DNA of 64,000 nt. It comes from Amia ocellicauda (lineage: Eukaryota > Chordata > Actinopteri > Amiiformes > Amiidae). The stretch is taken from NCBI RefSeq assembly GCF_036373705.1, contig NC_089850.1, forward strand, positions 19,077,256 to 19,141,255, given 5' to 3'. The notes below the pieces were generated by a model. It saw only the letters and a list, made by a program, of their open reading frames with translations, was not told the DNA's origin and ran no database searches. A program made the translations under genes and the position numbers. The first letter of the stretch is position 1. Each line of letters opens with the position of its first letter. This document shows, piece by piece, positions 19,464 through 30,800 of the stretch.

Positions 19464-19504
19464 CAGCTCTGGAAAAAAGTTCAGATATCTTTTTTCCAGA
19501 GCTG
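19464..19504. mobile_element. 41-bp relic: two Tc1 termini back to back
   Basis: Perfect 16-bp inverted repeats, CAGCTCTGGAAAAAAG and its complement, are separated by only 9 bp and flanked by TA on both sides (19462-19463, 19505-19506). This is what remains when a Tc1/mariner element of the CAGCTCTGGAAAAAA type loses nearly all its interior. Confidence 0.75.
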
Positions 19505-20148
19505 TATGTATATGTGTGAATACTTACATACATAGACACAAATGCATGTCTTCTTGATTTCAGTTTCAAAAATATTTCCCAGCGATCCACAAACAGGAAT
19601 GAATTGTTAAATCTTTAAGGCACTTAAAGTGTTTTAGAGAAATTGCAATTTTGCTGAACATGAATTTTAATGACCCTGCATTTAACAATCTCACACAATG
19701 TTTGTATTTTATGGATTTTAATAAATACATAAATATATATTTTTTCAATAACATATCAATAAATAACATTGTAATAGTCTTGAATTGGTTGCATAACTAC
19801 ATCAAAGGGCGAATTATATCCAGAATATGAATATATACATAACATTTTTAATCTACTTCAATATATTGCATAGAAAATAATGACTAATTAAAAAACCTGT
19901 CCCCCCTCCCCATTGACCTACCCTTTGGTACTCAGTGGCAGTCCTCTGCCATCTAGGAACCATCATTAGAAAACCTTGGACGTACATAACTACTGGCTTT
20001 GGGAGATTTAGGTTTTACAGCTCACAGGAATAAGGGCTCATTTGAAACATTCATGCTAGATGTCTGTCAGGTTTCGCTTCACTTTCCGGCTCCTTACCAA
20101 TTCACTGCACACTAGCCAGACTGGATTGGCTCTTGCAGGCTCCTGCTC

Positions 20149-21079
20149 TCAGATGACCCGGGCGTGCACACAGAAGCAGCCCACCGCGAACGTCATCCTC
20201 ACCAATCGGTAGACAGACTTGCATCCAGGCTTGCTGAGCTGGAGGTCGAGCTGCAACACCATCATCTCCTGTTTGATGACCTTGGTGTTGTAGTTCATGT
20301 CCTGCTGGCCCTTGATGATGGTGCAGTAGGTGGTGCTGCATTCTGCCTCGAAAATAGTTGCCGGTATCCTTGTTACATCGTGGTTCCTCCTGGAAGAGAC
20401 ATGGTCTGAGTTCTGGGCAGAGTTTTACACCTTGCCCTTACTACTTACTGTCTTCTTTATTCATTAAAGCAAACATATTCAGTTGCTGGGGACCCAGACT
20501 GTTTTTCTAATTATTCCCTGGCAACACAATATCAAATACTCCTCCATACGTACATGAAAATTAAATTATACTGCCCCCAAGTGGAGTCAGGAACACAGTG
20601 TAATTATCAATTAAAATACGTTACAAAGCATGTTTGTTTCCCAGTAGGGCGATGGCACTGATGAAGCAAAAATAGCAAAACTTGACATGTATATAGCCTT
20701 TGAGCTAGATGTGTGTGTATTGTTGCATGTTAGTTTTAAGGCTTTTCTTTTCTGCTGTCATGTGAGGATGAACCTTTGTTCAGGTTATGCTACACAAATA
20801 CCCCCAGAATTACCTCCATTTCCAGGGGGCGACAGCTCTCTCCAGGACGTCTCCGTGCAGAGAGTTGGTGCTGTTCCTTGAGAATCCATTCACTGGGGAA
20901 TCCACGATTAGCATCACAGCATTTTTGAGCAAATTCTTCTTTGGTTTCCCGCACTGTTTCTTCTTCTTGCGTGCCTCTGCAGTCAGCAGCACAAGGAGAA
21001 CCACGCAGCTAAACAACTGCAGACAGCAGAAAGACAGCAACTATCATGCACTGGGGAGGTCTCAAATTATCAAATGATG

Positions 21080-21110
<31 letters not shown>

Positions 21111-21756
21111 AATCAGTTGCTCATGAAACTATAATCATTTATCAGATATCTTCAGAATCTGAAGAGAATTTGCATGTCAGCAAATGTGTATTAACTATCA
21201 GAAAAAAACGACAACTTTGACATGCTTTTCTGTTTGAATAATGTGAATTTGATCAAAATTCCACACATGATGTTTAAAGAAAAATCAGAAAAAACAACAA
21301 AAACAATAACAATGCCTTAATGGTTCTTCGATGCAATTGTTAGTAAAGTAGAACATTTATTTTTCTGTTAAGTACATTTATATTTTTTATCTTAGTGGTT
21401 CAGACTTGTTACTTTCAGAATGACAGGAACTCAAATCTAACTGTAGAATTATACATTTGTCAGTTGATAACATTTCTAAAATTAAGATATGAAATGTAAT
21501 CGCATTCACACATGCCTTTTGCCATCGCTGATGTAAATGTTTTCCCTTTTTACCCTGGTCTTCTGTTCAGTAAGCTGTTCCTTATGTACGATACTGTCAC
21601 AGTGTGCCTTCAGCTGAAGACCATGTGAGACATATCAAACCCATAAAGTGGCTTTGCTAGGAAGCGCAGCACAAATTTGATTCCCTTCACCACATGATTG
21701 CAAGTCAAAGGTTTTCAACTCACCAAACACCTGAAGGCTTTGTTCTTGAAAAACAT
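20149..21756 (-). CDS. il17a/f: Interleukin-17A/F-like cytokine, gene 1
   Basis: Three exons on the minus strand: 21756-21724 (33 nt), 21016-20814 (203 nt) and 20389-20149 (241 nt). All junctions have GT donors and AG acceptors and phases agree; the product is 158 aa. The secretion signal spans the first junction (hydrophobic LFSCVVLLVLLTAEA, residues 12-26). The mature N-terminus is very basic (ARKKKKQCGKPKKN). Cys96, 101, 135, 150 and 152 match the IL-17 cystine-knot set (EAECSTTYC, GC, VGCFC), and Cys33 fits the usual interchain position. One N-glycosylation sequon is at Asn59. The usual SPW before the conserved RN is APW here. The C-terminus ends soon after FCVHARVI. Conserved linkage to mcm3 supports IL-17A/F rather than IL-17B/C/D. 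Which fish paralogue it is cannot be settled without a tree. Confidence 0.92.
20571..20584 (-). promoter_or_regulatory. Near-consensus CTCF motif in IL-17 gene 1 intron 2
   Basis: CTGCCCCCAAGTGG matches the reverse CTCF core at 13 of 14 positions. Orientation is opposite to the perfect motif in mcm3 intron 13. Binding is not demonstrated. Confidence 0.35.
21080..21107. repeat. (TG)n microsatellite
   Basis: Uninterrupted TG repeat in intron 1 of IL-17 gene 1. Confidence 0.95.
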
Positions 21757-21890
21757 CTTTCGAGCGCCGAAAAAGGCTGTGACACGTCTACGCTAAGCTG
21801 TGCGTTTCTCTAAACTCTGCTTTGACTGAGGTCTCCTTGATATGATCAGAATGCTTCTGTTCCTCACCATGGGGAGGTGGCAAGCAAGCA

Positions 21891-21926
21891 CCTCTATTTA
21901 TCTGATTACTTGATATGATGTCACTA
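21891..21926 (-). promoter_or_regulatory. Promoter motifs of IL-17 gene 1
   Basis: Read on the minus strand, TAGTGACATCATATCAAG (21926-21909) precedes a TATA-like GATAAATAG (centred near 21898), about 140 bp upstream of the ATG. TGACATCA resembles a CRE/AP-1-type bZIP site. The same TAGTGACATCAT string lies upstream of IL-17 gene 2 at 39926. Regulatory use is inferred from this sharing. Confidence 0.6.
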
Positions 21927-22045
21927 TTGAATTGATCAAATGACACTTTTTCTCTGACCTCTTTAGGCTCTGATACGAACATCTGTGGCTATAACATTCC
22001 TGAGAGATACAAATAAATCACACAAACCCAGACAAGTGGAATTTG

Positions 22046-22083
<38 letters not shown>

Positions 22084-24542
22084 CTTCCAAATAGTAAATA
22101 TAAGAGTTTTCCATATGGGCAGGTTCAATGAGGTCACTAAGAGCTTGGATGCTGTGAAGCCCAGAAGACCCTGTACTGTACTGTAGCTCTTCAGGACCAG
22201 GGCTGGAGACCCCTGCTGTTTTTTAAGTGTGTAAACTACATTTTCCAGAACTCCTGAGCATGAGCTTGGCACTGCAGTGCAATGGATTCACCCATTCACA
22301 GGAAACAGTCCAAGTTGCTCTGGAGGCAGGCATGATGGGTCCTTTTCCTACTGAGTGTACGACCTGCGAGTCAGCACTGCTGTTTGAGATTAGCACTAAT
22401 AAGCACACATGTATGAGAGAAAATAAATAAATAAATAACATCCCACAGTAAAGTCTAGTCCACTTTCAGTAAGGTCTGTGTTTATTTGCCTCAGAGGTGG
22501 TGGTTCATGTGTGTCACTGTACTACAAGACAAATGTTGCTGCTCAAGAAGGTAGCTCAGAGGAAACCCACCATGCTAATTCCAGGTCTGAAGGGAACATC
22601 TCACTCAGACGGATAAGGGAAACTGAGTCTTGAACCTGGAATGGTGAAGATGAAGTGGGGACTTGATTCAGGTCTTCTAAATCCTGAATTGTACCAACCA
22701 TATCAATACACAGGAACATCCACAGCACGGATACAAGGACCCCAGGGGACATAAGTGAAAGCCTAGTCTAAAGGCATGTGCAACAGAAAGCAGGAGACAC
22801 CCCTTCAATCAGAGAGCTATGTGGCATATCTGCATCAGTCTCCCCCATCTGTGTTGAAGCCGACTGACTTCTTGGGATCATGAGTTACTGCAGCTATTAT
22901 GTGTAGAATGGCTTTCTCCCCTTCTCTGCAGCAGAGGGAGCGCCTCTGATCCTCCCTGACAAACAGACACACAGACTGATCACAACAGGGGCAGTTTTCA
23001 TTCCCATTGGGGATTCCTTGTGTGGACACTAATACACAAACTCAGTCCCTGTAGGGCCACAGTGTCTGCTGCTTTTCGTTACAATTGGAGGCTCTCGAAG
23101 TTAGATAATGAACTTATTTATTTTATCAAGTAGACCAATATTTCATTACCCTCTTTCACAGTTGATGTCTAAATGGATTCTTTTGATTCCAAGTGTCCGT
23201 ATGCCTGTACTATATGTATAAACATACTACTTTCTGTATCTATAGCAGTCAATAAGCCATTTATATGAGAATAAATAGATGGCGAATAGCAACATATGAA
23301 AGCATTATTAATGTTGTTATAAACCTTTATAAAGGAAGTATTCTCCAGGAAAATAAACATGAGAGCATTTTGAAGGCAACCTGTTAAATGTAATTAAAAT
23401 GATGAATAAAACTACTACAGCGTGTACACACTCGAGGCATAGAGTTTTATCATTTGTGTACATTTGGCGAGATCATAAGTTCAGCTACTTCAGGATTTCT
23501 TCTGTCATATTTGTTTCAGTTTGTGTGAAAATGACAAACAAAACAAGAAGTATGAATAAATATTGATGTTTTACAAGCTATAATATCACTATTACAGAAA
23601 ATACATTGTAATGAACCTGGACTATTTTCTTCATAAGTTTCTAATAGTATTTTCATTTTGGCAGATGGACAGTTTTTCAGTGGTTGAGGGTGTTAAATCT
23701 TGTGTTTGTTGTGGGGGCGGGCATATTTAAGATAATGTAATGTATATGAGATAATGTAGAGATACTATCTTGATCGTTATACATACCGTATCTCACCATC
23801 GCTATTGAAAAGAAAAATGTGATTAGGATATGACCAACAATGTGGGTGTACCTTCAGTAGAAAAGTGTTTAACACACACAATTACAGCTTTTGCACCAAT
23901 TCTGCTTTGTGAAACATCATCTGCAGTCCTGGCATTCATAATTGCATTTACTGTATGTGTAGCCATTCGTAAATCTTTCCGTAATAACTTATTGATAATT
24001 ATGCTGAATGCGTTCTAATGAAATTCTTATCTACTTATAATTTCACATTTAGCAAAATGTACAATTTGCAATGTACTCGCTATAGAGTATGGTCACTACA
24101 AAACACATTTCTAAAAAGTGTCCTGTTGCTATTTTCATGCAACAATCTATCCATAATTTCTGTTAATCATATCACTTGAAGAATCTATGAAATATTTCTA
24201 AACATAATAAACAATACAAAAACTTAATAATTTATACTACAATCAATCTAAATTTTATAAAATAAATCTAAAAAAACAATCCATATCTACCTTTAAAAAT
24301 ATGCGTATGTTTAATTTTAAAAAGTAGTGTAGCTGTCCTGCTAGACAACACGTAGAAAAATAATTATGTGTGTCAACTAAACAGATATGACTTGATAAGG
24401 CATGAGTCGGCAAGTCCAAATGCCTGTCCTGCTTTCAGTGGAACCACAAGTCAAGCAAACCCACTTCATATGTTAGCCTGGCTATTGTTGTCAGCTTTTT
24501 GCAGTCATTAAAGAGGACTGTGTGCAACTACCTTGTTTAAGA
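21927..24542. other. Intergenic, no gene recognised
   Basis: AT-rich DNA with a TA microsatellite at 22049-22080. No open frame resembles a known protein. Confidence 0.45.
22049..22080. repeat. (TA)n microsatellite
   Basis: About 16 TA units. Confidence 0.95.
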
Positions 24543-24545
24543 TAT

Positions 24546-24614
<69 letters not shown>
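24543..24614. repeat. (TA)n microsatellite abutting a Tc1 element
   Basis: About 34 TA units, ending directly at the left end of the Tc1 element at 24617. Confidence 0.95.
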
Positions 24615-24616
<2 letters not shown>

Positions 24617-24618
<2 letters not shown>

Positions 24619-26181
24619 GTACTGTGCAAAAGTTTTAGGCAGGTGTGAAAAAATGCTGTAAAGTAAGAATGCTTTCAAAAATAGACATGTTAATAGATTA
24701 TATTTATCAATTAACTAAATGCAAAGTGAGTGAACAGAAGAAAAATCTACATCAAATCAATATTTGGTGTGATCACCCTTTGCCTTCAAAACAGCATCAA
24801 TTCTTCTGGGTACACTTGCACAGAGTCAGGGATTTTGTAGGCATATAGTCAGGTGTCTGATTAAACAATTATACCAAACAGGTGCTAATGATCATCAATT
24901 CAATATGTTGGGTGAAACACAATAATTAACTGAAACAGAAACAGCTGTGTAGGAGGAATAAAACTGGGTGAGGAACAGCCAGACTCAGCTAACAAGGTGA
25001 GGTTGCTGAAGACAGTTTACTGTCAAAAGTCATACACCATGGCAAGACTGAGCACAGCAACAAGACACAAGGTAGTTATACTGCATCAGCAAGGTCTCTC
25101 CCAGGCAGACATTTCAAGGCAGACAGGGATTTCCAGATGTGCTGTCCAAGCTCTTTTGAAGAAGCACATAGAAATGGGCAACATTGAGGATCGTAGACGC
25201 AGTGGTCGGCCAAGGAAACTTACTGCAGCAGATGAGATGCATCATGCTGACTTCCCTTCGCAATCGGAAGATGTCCAGCAGTGCCATCAGCTCAGAATTG
25301 GCAGAAAACAGTGAGACCCTGGTACACCCATCTACTGTCCGGAGAAGTCTGGTCAGAAGTGGCCTTCATGGAAGACTTGCGGCCAAAAAGCCATACCTCT
25401 GATGTGGCAACAAGGCCAAGCGACTCAACTATGCACGAAAACACAGGAACTGGGGTGCAGAAAAATGGCAGCAGGTGCTCTGGACTGATGAGTCATGATT
25501 TGAAATATTTGGCTGTAGTAGAAGGCAGTTTGTTCACCGAAGGCCTGGATAGCGGTACACGAATGAGTGTCTGCAGGCAACAGTGAAGCATGGTGGAGGG
25601 GCTGCATTTCTGCAAATGGAGTTGGGGATTTGGTCAGAATTAATGGTCTCCTCAATGCTGAGAAGTACAGGCAGATACTTATCCATCATGCAGTACCATC
25701 AGGGAGGCATCTGATTGGCCCCAAATTTATTCTGCAGCATGACAACAACCCCAGACATCCAGCGACAGTCATTAAGAACTATCTTCAGCGTAAAGAAGAA
25801 CAAGGAGTCCTGGAAGTGATGGTATGGCCCCCGCAAAACCCTGATCTCAATATCGAGTCTGTCTGGGATTACATGAAGAGAGAGAAGCAACTGAGGCTGC
25901 CTAAATCCACAGAAGAACTGTGGTTAATTCTCCAAGATGTTTGGGCCAACCTACCTGCCGAGTTCCTTCAAAAACTGTGTGCAAGTGAACCTAGAAGAAC
26001 TGATGCTGTTTTGAAGGCAAAGGGTGGTCACACCAAATATGGATTTACTGTAGATTTTTCTTCTGTTCACTCACTTTGCATTTAGTTAATTGATAAATAT
26101 AATCTATTAACGTCTATTTTTGAAAGCATTCTTACTTTACAGCACTTTTTTCACACCGCCTAAAACATTTGCACAGCACTG
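24617..26181 (+). mobile_element. Long-TIR Tc1/mariner element (decayed)
   Basis: The left end reads CAGTACTGTGCAAAAGTTTT and the right end is its near complement (TTTGCACAGCACTG). TA follows at 26182-26183. The left TA is replaced by TT next to a TA microsatellite. Inverted repeats are unusually long, about 200 bp per side (roughly 24617-24816 and 25985-26181). They include the 3' end of the transposase coding sequence (GGCAAAGGGTGGTCACACC) and its mirror image on the left. Total length 1565 bp. The transposase inside is broken. Confidence 0.93.
25039..26085 (+). pseudogene. Tc1-like transposase pseudogene
   Basis: Starts with MARLSTATRHKVVILHQQGL, an N-terminal helix-turn-helix of Tc1-like type, followed by a GRPRK AT-hook-like motif. 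The frame breaks near 25235, resumes as HIMLTS-like sequence from 25184 in another frame, and shifts again near 25400. WTDES is followed by an in-frame TGA near 25496. The last third is open from 25567 to 26085 and carries the second catalytic Asp (LQHDNNPRH) and the Glu block (PDLNIESVWDYM). As read, 37 residues separate the two. A lost Ile codon (expected NIIE) would make the original spacing 38. KAKGGHTKY marks the family C-terminus. Not functional. Confidence 0.9.
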
Positions 26182-26183
26182 TA

Positions 26184-26207
26184 TGTGTATATGTATGTAT
26201 GTATGTA

Positions 26208-26254
<47 letters not shown>

Positions 26255-26310
26255 ATGTATGTATGTGTGTATATATATATGTATGTGTGTGTGTATGTAT
26301 ATATATATAT
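26184..26310. repeat. Compound (TGTA)n/(TG)n/(TA)n microsatellite
   Basis: Mixed GTAT, TG and TA repeats immediately after the right end of the Tc1 element. Confidence 0.9.
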
Positions 26311-27383
26311 AAATATAAATAAAACAATTCAGATGGGGAAATTTAGACATTTTGAGTCCAATGTCTCATCATTAAAAAAATAACCCATCAACCACAGCCT
26401 TGATGACTGATCTGAGAATGTTGAATTCATACAGCAATCTTCAAACTGCTTTAAAAGCTACATGATATCGATCTAGTTCCCTATCACCACATCCTTGGAG
26501 CTGATAACAGCTTAACTACTGTAAAGAAAGCTGTGTCTTTCTCTTGAGAAATAATAGCCCGGTTAAGGTTCCAAAAGTCCCTCCTCCAGAGACTCAGTCT
26601 CTGAAATGAGGTGAGAAGAACAGTCGGTTTTCATTTGGGCATTCATTACAAATCTTGAAATTTCATTAAACATATCTGTAATTTAAACATAACATAAATA
26701 AGACATTAAAGTACTGGTGATAATAATACATTATTATAATACATTCGTATATAGAATGTGAAAATGTACTTAAGTAATTCACTTGTCACTTGTCTCATCC
26801 TCAAAGCACTGCAGTGGTCCTTATGCAATTATGTAAGGCGTGATTGTAATGGTCAGTAGACTTTAATTTGTCTTGGTAACTGGAAGCAGGTTGAGAGAGA
26901 ATCAAGTCTTACCCTGGCCTGATTTACAGAATGGGGAAATGTCTGTGAAACTATTTAAACAAGCTGTCTAAAACAATTATGCAGGACTAATTAGTGCAAC
27001 ACAACTTTTTAAAGTTGATGGTATATTTTGCCTGACATAATCTTTTGAAAATAACAGACACTGTACATACAGGCACAACCTACAGTAATGCTGAATACTG
27101 AGCACAGAGAAAGTTTTGATTACAAATGAGGAAGAAAAGTGTCTAAACATAAACTGGGAAAAACAGGGAATATGGACATAGGTGCGGAAGGGGGGTGCTG
27201 AGGGTGTTGAATTACAATATAGACGATTTTTATAAATACATTGCTAACCCTGAGACTGGCATGATTGGTCAGGGAAAAGGCGGCAGATGTGTACCGTGAT
27301 GTGTTGATGGAGACTAAATAGTAGCCTGTTTGGTTTAACAGCCAATCAGCGCTGCGGTTGCTGGCGAGAGAGCAAAGCTGGTG

Positions 27384-27418
<35 letters not shown>

Positions 27419-27903
27419 GGCTGTACAATGAAAAATCTAACTTTTGTTTTAACAGTTCTTCTAAAAAGCCAGAAAAAACTACTAATTATGAGGAGAGCAT
27501 GAACAACATCGATAACAGCAACAACAACTTCAGTACTGCATAGTTAAGGTAAGACCAGTGGCGGCCTGTGGGGTTATGAGCTGCTGGGGCGTGAGAAAAC
27601 CTATGAACACGTGTAACATAATGAATATTTGCACCCCAATCCTTAATTTATTGCAAAAACGTACAACACGTTTAAAGGGTAGGTGGTCTCTGAGTGAAAA
27701 TGATGTCACAGTACGGTCAGTGATACTATTAGGTTTTCGAGTTACTGCAATTTGTGAGCACCAACAATCGTGAGAAAGCATATTAAAACAATAAATAACA
27801 ATACAGTGTGATTTGCCACAATGTTGTTCTTTGTAGTCTTAAAGAAATACAAATTGTTACATTTTAATAAAATGCAACACACAATCAAATTATAAGATAT
27901 ATA
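26311..27903. other. Intergenic, no gene recognised
   Basis: AT-rich DNA with a CA microsatellite at 27388-27415. A segment starting near 27552 (CAGTGGCGGCCTGTGGGG) resembles the end of a common fish transposon, but no partner terminus was found. Confidence 0.4.
27388..27415. repeat. (CA)n microsatellite
   Basis: About 14 CA units. Confidence 0.95.
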
Positions 27904-29121
27904 CACTCACCTAAAGGATTATTAGGAACACCATACTAATACTGTGTTTGACCCCCTTTCGCCTTCAGAACTGCCTTAATTCTATGTGGCATTGATTCAA
28001 CAAGGTGCTGAAAGCATTCTTTAGAAATGTTGGCCCATATTGATAGGATAGCATCTTGCAGTTGATGGAGATTTGTGGGATGCACATCCAGGGCACGAAG
28101 CTCCCGTTCCACCACATCCCAAAGATGCTCTATTGGGTTGAGATCTGGTGACTGTGGGGGCCAGTTTAGTACAGTGAACTCATTGTCATGTTCAAGAAAC
28201 CAATTTGAAATGATTCGACCTTTGTGACATGGTGCATTATCCTGCTGGAAGTAGCCATCAGAGGATGGGTACATGGTGGTCATAAAGGGATGGACATGGT
28301 CAGAAACAATGCTCAGGTAGGCTGTGGCATTTAAACGATGCCCAATTGGCATTAAGGGGCCTAAAGTGTGCCAAGAAAACATCCCCCACACCATTACACC
28401 ACCACCACCAGCCTGCACAGTGGTAACAAGGCATGATGGATCCATGTTCTCATTCTGTTTACGCCAAATTCTGACTCTACCATCTGAATGTGTCAACAGA
28501 AATCGAGACTCATCAGACCAGGCAACATTTTTCCAGTCTTCAACTGTCCAATTTTGGAGAGCTTGTGCAAATTGTAGCCTCTTTTTCCTATTTGTAGTGG
28601 AGATGAGTGGTACCCGGTGGGGTCTTCTGCTGTTGTAGCCCATCCGCCTCAAGGTTGTACGTGTTGTGGCTTCACAAATGCTTTGCTGCATACCTCGGTT
28701 GTAACGAGTGGTTATTTCAGTCAAAGTTGCTCTTCTATCAGCTTGAATCAGTCGGCCCATTCTCCTCTGACCTCTAGCATCAACAAGGCATTTTCGCCCA
28801 CAGGACTGCCGCATACTGGATGTTTTTCCCTTTTCACACCATTCTTTGTAAACCCTAGAAATGGTTGTGCGTGAAAATCCCAGTAACTGAGCAGATTGTG
28901 AAATACTCAGACCGGCCCGTCTGGCACCAACAACCATGCCACGCTCAAAATTGCTTAAATCACCTTTCTTTCCCATTCAGACATTCAGTTTGGAGTTCAG
29001 GAGATTGTCTTGACCAGGACCACACCCCTAAATGCATTGAAGCAACTGCCATGTGTTTGGTTGGTTAGATAATTGCATTAATGAGAAATTGAACAGGTGT
29101 TCCTAATAATCCTTTAGGTGA

Positions 29122-29124
<3 letters not shown>
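27904..29124 (-). mobile_element. Tc1/mariner DD36E element, full-length copy
   Basis: 1221 bp, with short inverted repeats CACTCACCTAAAGGATTATT... at both ends, about 29 bp, and TA on both sides (27902-27903, 29125-29126). A TA microsatellite follows. It carries one uninterrupted transposase gene on the minus strand. Spacing of the catalytic residues (36 between second Asp and Glu), element size and short TIRs fit the DD36E family described in animals as Incomer. A deleted sister copy lies at 55742-56790. Confidence 0.95.
27936..28976 (-). CDS. DD36E Tc1/mariner transposase (intact ORF)
   Basis: 346 aa with no stop or frameshift. The start MGKKGDLSNFERGMVVGARR is followed by a helix-turn-helix (SISQSAQLLGFSRTTISRVY, residues 24-43) and a second DNA-binding segment to about 120. 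The catalytic triad is Asp155 (AWSDESRF), Asp246 (QQDNAPCH) and Glu283 (NPIEHLWD). The glycine-rich GGGGVMVWGMF box is present at 190-200. The enzyme would cut and paste its own element at TA sites. An intact frame with matching termini suggests recent activity, but activity is inferred only. The C-terminus ends KAKGGQTQY, close to the left TIR. Confidence 0.95.
   Translation of the reverse strand: MGKKGDLSNFERGMVVGARRAGLSISQSAQLLGFSRTTISRVYKEWCEKGKTSSMRQSCGRKCLVDARGQRRMGRLIQADRRATLTEITTRYNRGMQQSICEATTRTTLRRMGYNSRRPHRVPLISTTNRKKRLQFAQALQNWTVEDWKNVAWSDESRFLLTHSDGRVRIWRKQNENMDPSCLVTTVQAGGGGVMVWGMFSWHTLGPLMPIGHRLNATAYLSIVSDHVHPFMTTMYPSSDGYFQQDNAPCHKGRIISNWFLEHDNEFTVLNWPPQSPDLNPIEHLWDVVERELRALDVHPTNLHQLQDAILSIWANISKECFQHLVESMPHRIKAVLKAKGGQTQY

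Positions 29125-29174
<50 letters not shown>
29125..29174. repeat. (TA)n microsatellite
   Basis: About 24 TA units directly after the DD36E element. Confidence 0.95.
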
Positions 29175-29178
<4 letters not shown>

Positions 29179-30046
29179 CACATTATATCACAACCCCCTA
29201 TAACACAAAAATACCAATACGAATATACAGTTGTATGCAAAAGTTTGGGCACTGCTCTCCAAATTACGTTTGCTGATTTTCATTGGTGAAAGGAAGTTAA
29301 CACAACTCTGCAGTGAATGAACTTAAACTTGACATATTTCTGCAAATTGAAACGCACAGTTTCGATTTATTTGCTGAATTTAGCAGATTGAAGAAAATAA
29401 ATGTTGCATATATAACTGTGCTGTAGAATACTAATACATGTGTCAAAAATAAATATCTTCACGATTGTAATACAAACACATGCTCCCTCGATTCTTCTAT
29501 AATACGTGTCAAAATAACACTCACTGATGAATTTTTATACACGTCTGTTGTCTCATCTCCACAGCAACAAATGCACTTTAATGTCCTCCTGTACACTTGA
29601 CACATGCAATCTAACAGCTCCTTCTGGATTGTTCTGGACGTCCCTTTAAATATTTTCATGTTTTCCTGGTCTATCTGACATGTGTTTTAAGTCCTTGTAG
29701 CCAGAGTTTGTAGCCACACACTTTATTTAACAGTTTAGCTTCTGCCGCTATTGCTTCTTTTCTGAATTGGGGAACACCTAATAGAAGGTAAGATATCATG
29801 CATATATTCAAGCACTTGATATTCAGAACAGATGCTATAATGGTCTATAACTAAGATACTCATGTTAGATTTAACATTATTTTATTAGTTTGTAATACAT
29901 ATTGTTTGGTCTTTCTTCCCTTTTTAGTAATTTTTGTTTTCTTCTTTTTACACCTAGTTTTGTGATTCACGTTTTATCTTAATTTTCTAATTTTCACATC
30001 ATTCTTCAGATCTCACGTACTGAGGATTTTCAAACGAGAGCTATGT
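29175..30046. other. Intergenic, no gene recognised
   Basis: Unique AT-rich sequence; begins with a string CAGTTGTATGCAAAAGTTTGGGC near 29229 that resembles a transposon terminus of a known fish Tc1/hAT style, without an evident partner. Confidence 0.35.
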
Positions 30047-30800
30047 TAAGAACATAAGAACATAAGAAAGTTTACAAACAAGAGGAGGCCATTTGACCCA
30101 TCGTGCTCGTTTGGTGTCCATTAATAACTAAGTGATCCAAGGATCCTATCCAGTCTATTATTAAATGTTCCCAAATTTTCAGCTTCAACCACATCGCTGT
30201 GGAGTTTGTTCAGATTGTGACGCTTCGCTGTGTGAAGAAGTGTCTCCTGGTTTCTGTCTTGAATGCCTTGAAGCCCAATTTCCATTTGTGTCCCCGGGTG
30301 CGTGTGTCCCTGCTGATCTGGAAAAGCTCCTCTGGTTTGATGTGGTGGATGCCTTTCATGATTTTGAAGACTTGGATCAAGTCCCCATGTACACTCCTCT
30401 GTTCCAGGGTGAAAAGGTTCAGTTCCTCAGTCTCTCAGTAGGACTTTCCCTTCAGACCTGGAATAAGTCTGGTTGCTCTCCTCTGAACTGCCTCTAGAGC
30501 AGCGATATCTTTCTTGAAGTGTGGAGCCCAGAACTGCACACAGTATCCAGATGAGCTCTAACTAGTGCATTGTACAGTCTGAACATCACTGCCCTTGTTC
30601 TCAATGCTACACTTTTGACAATATACCCTAACAGTCTGTTTGCCTTTTTTATTGCTTCCCCACATTGTTTGGATGGAGAAAGTGAGGAGTCCACATAGAC
30701 TCCTAGGTCTTTCTCATGCGTTACTTCATCTAGTTCTATTCCTCCCAAATCACAAAATACACAAAGTATTTGAACTTTGAAGAGACGTTGTCGCAAACTG
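30047..30800 (-). mobile_element. LINE 3' end (CR1/jockey-like)
   Basis: On the minus strand the frame at 30796-30494 contains EKDLGVYVDSSLSPSKQC, KANRLLGYIV and [13 protein letters not shown], the region after the RT fingers of CR1/jockey-type LINEs. Further 3', another frame reads FTLEQRSVHGDLIQVFKIMK, DTRTRGHKWKL and FFTQRSVTIW, the usual ORF2 C-terminus. The element ends at a tandem CTTATGTTC repeat (plus-strand GAACATAAGAACATAAG at 30051-30067), typical of 3'-end microsatellite tails. 5'-truncated and frameshifted. Confidence 0.85.

Larger units (their letters stand above)
18946..20148. other. Region between convergent mcm3 and IL-17 gene 1
   Basis: Holds the two short transposon relics listed separately and probably the 3' UTR of IL-17 gene 1 on the minus strand. 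That strand shows AATAAA at 19414-19409 and several ATTTA pentamers between 19690 and 19770. The UTR would be about 735 nt. Confidence 0.45.

Noticed and set aside
26120-26383. Open frames of Tyr/Val/Cys or His/Thr repeats
   Set aside because: They are translations of the TGTA/TG/TA microsatellite.
30165-30497. 110-aa plus-strand open frame
   Set aside because: Antisense shadow of the LINE ORF2 C-terminus read on the minus strand.
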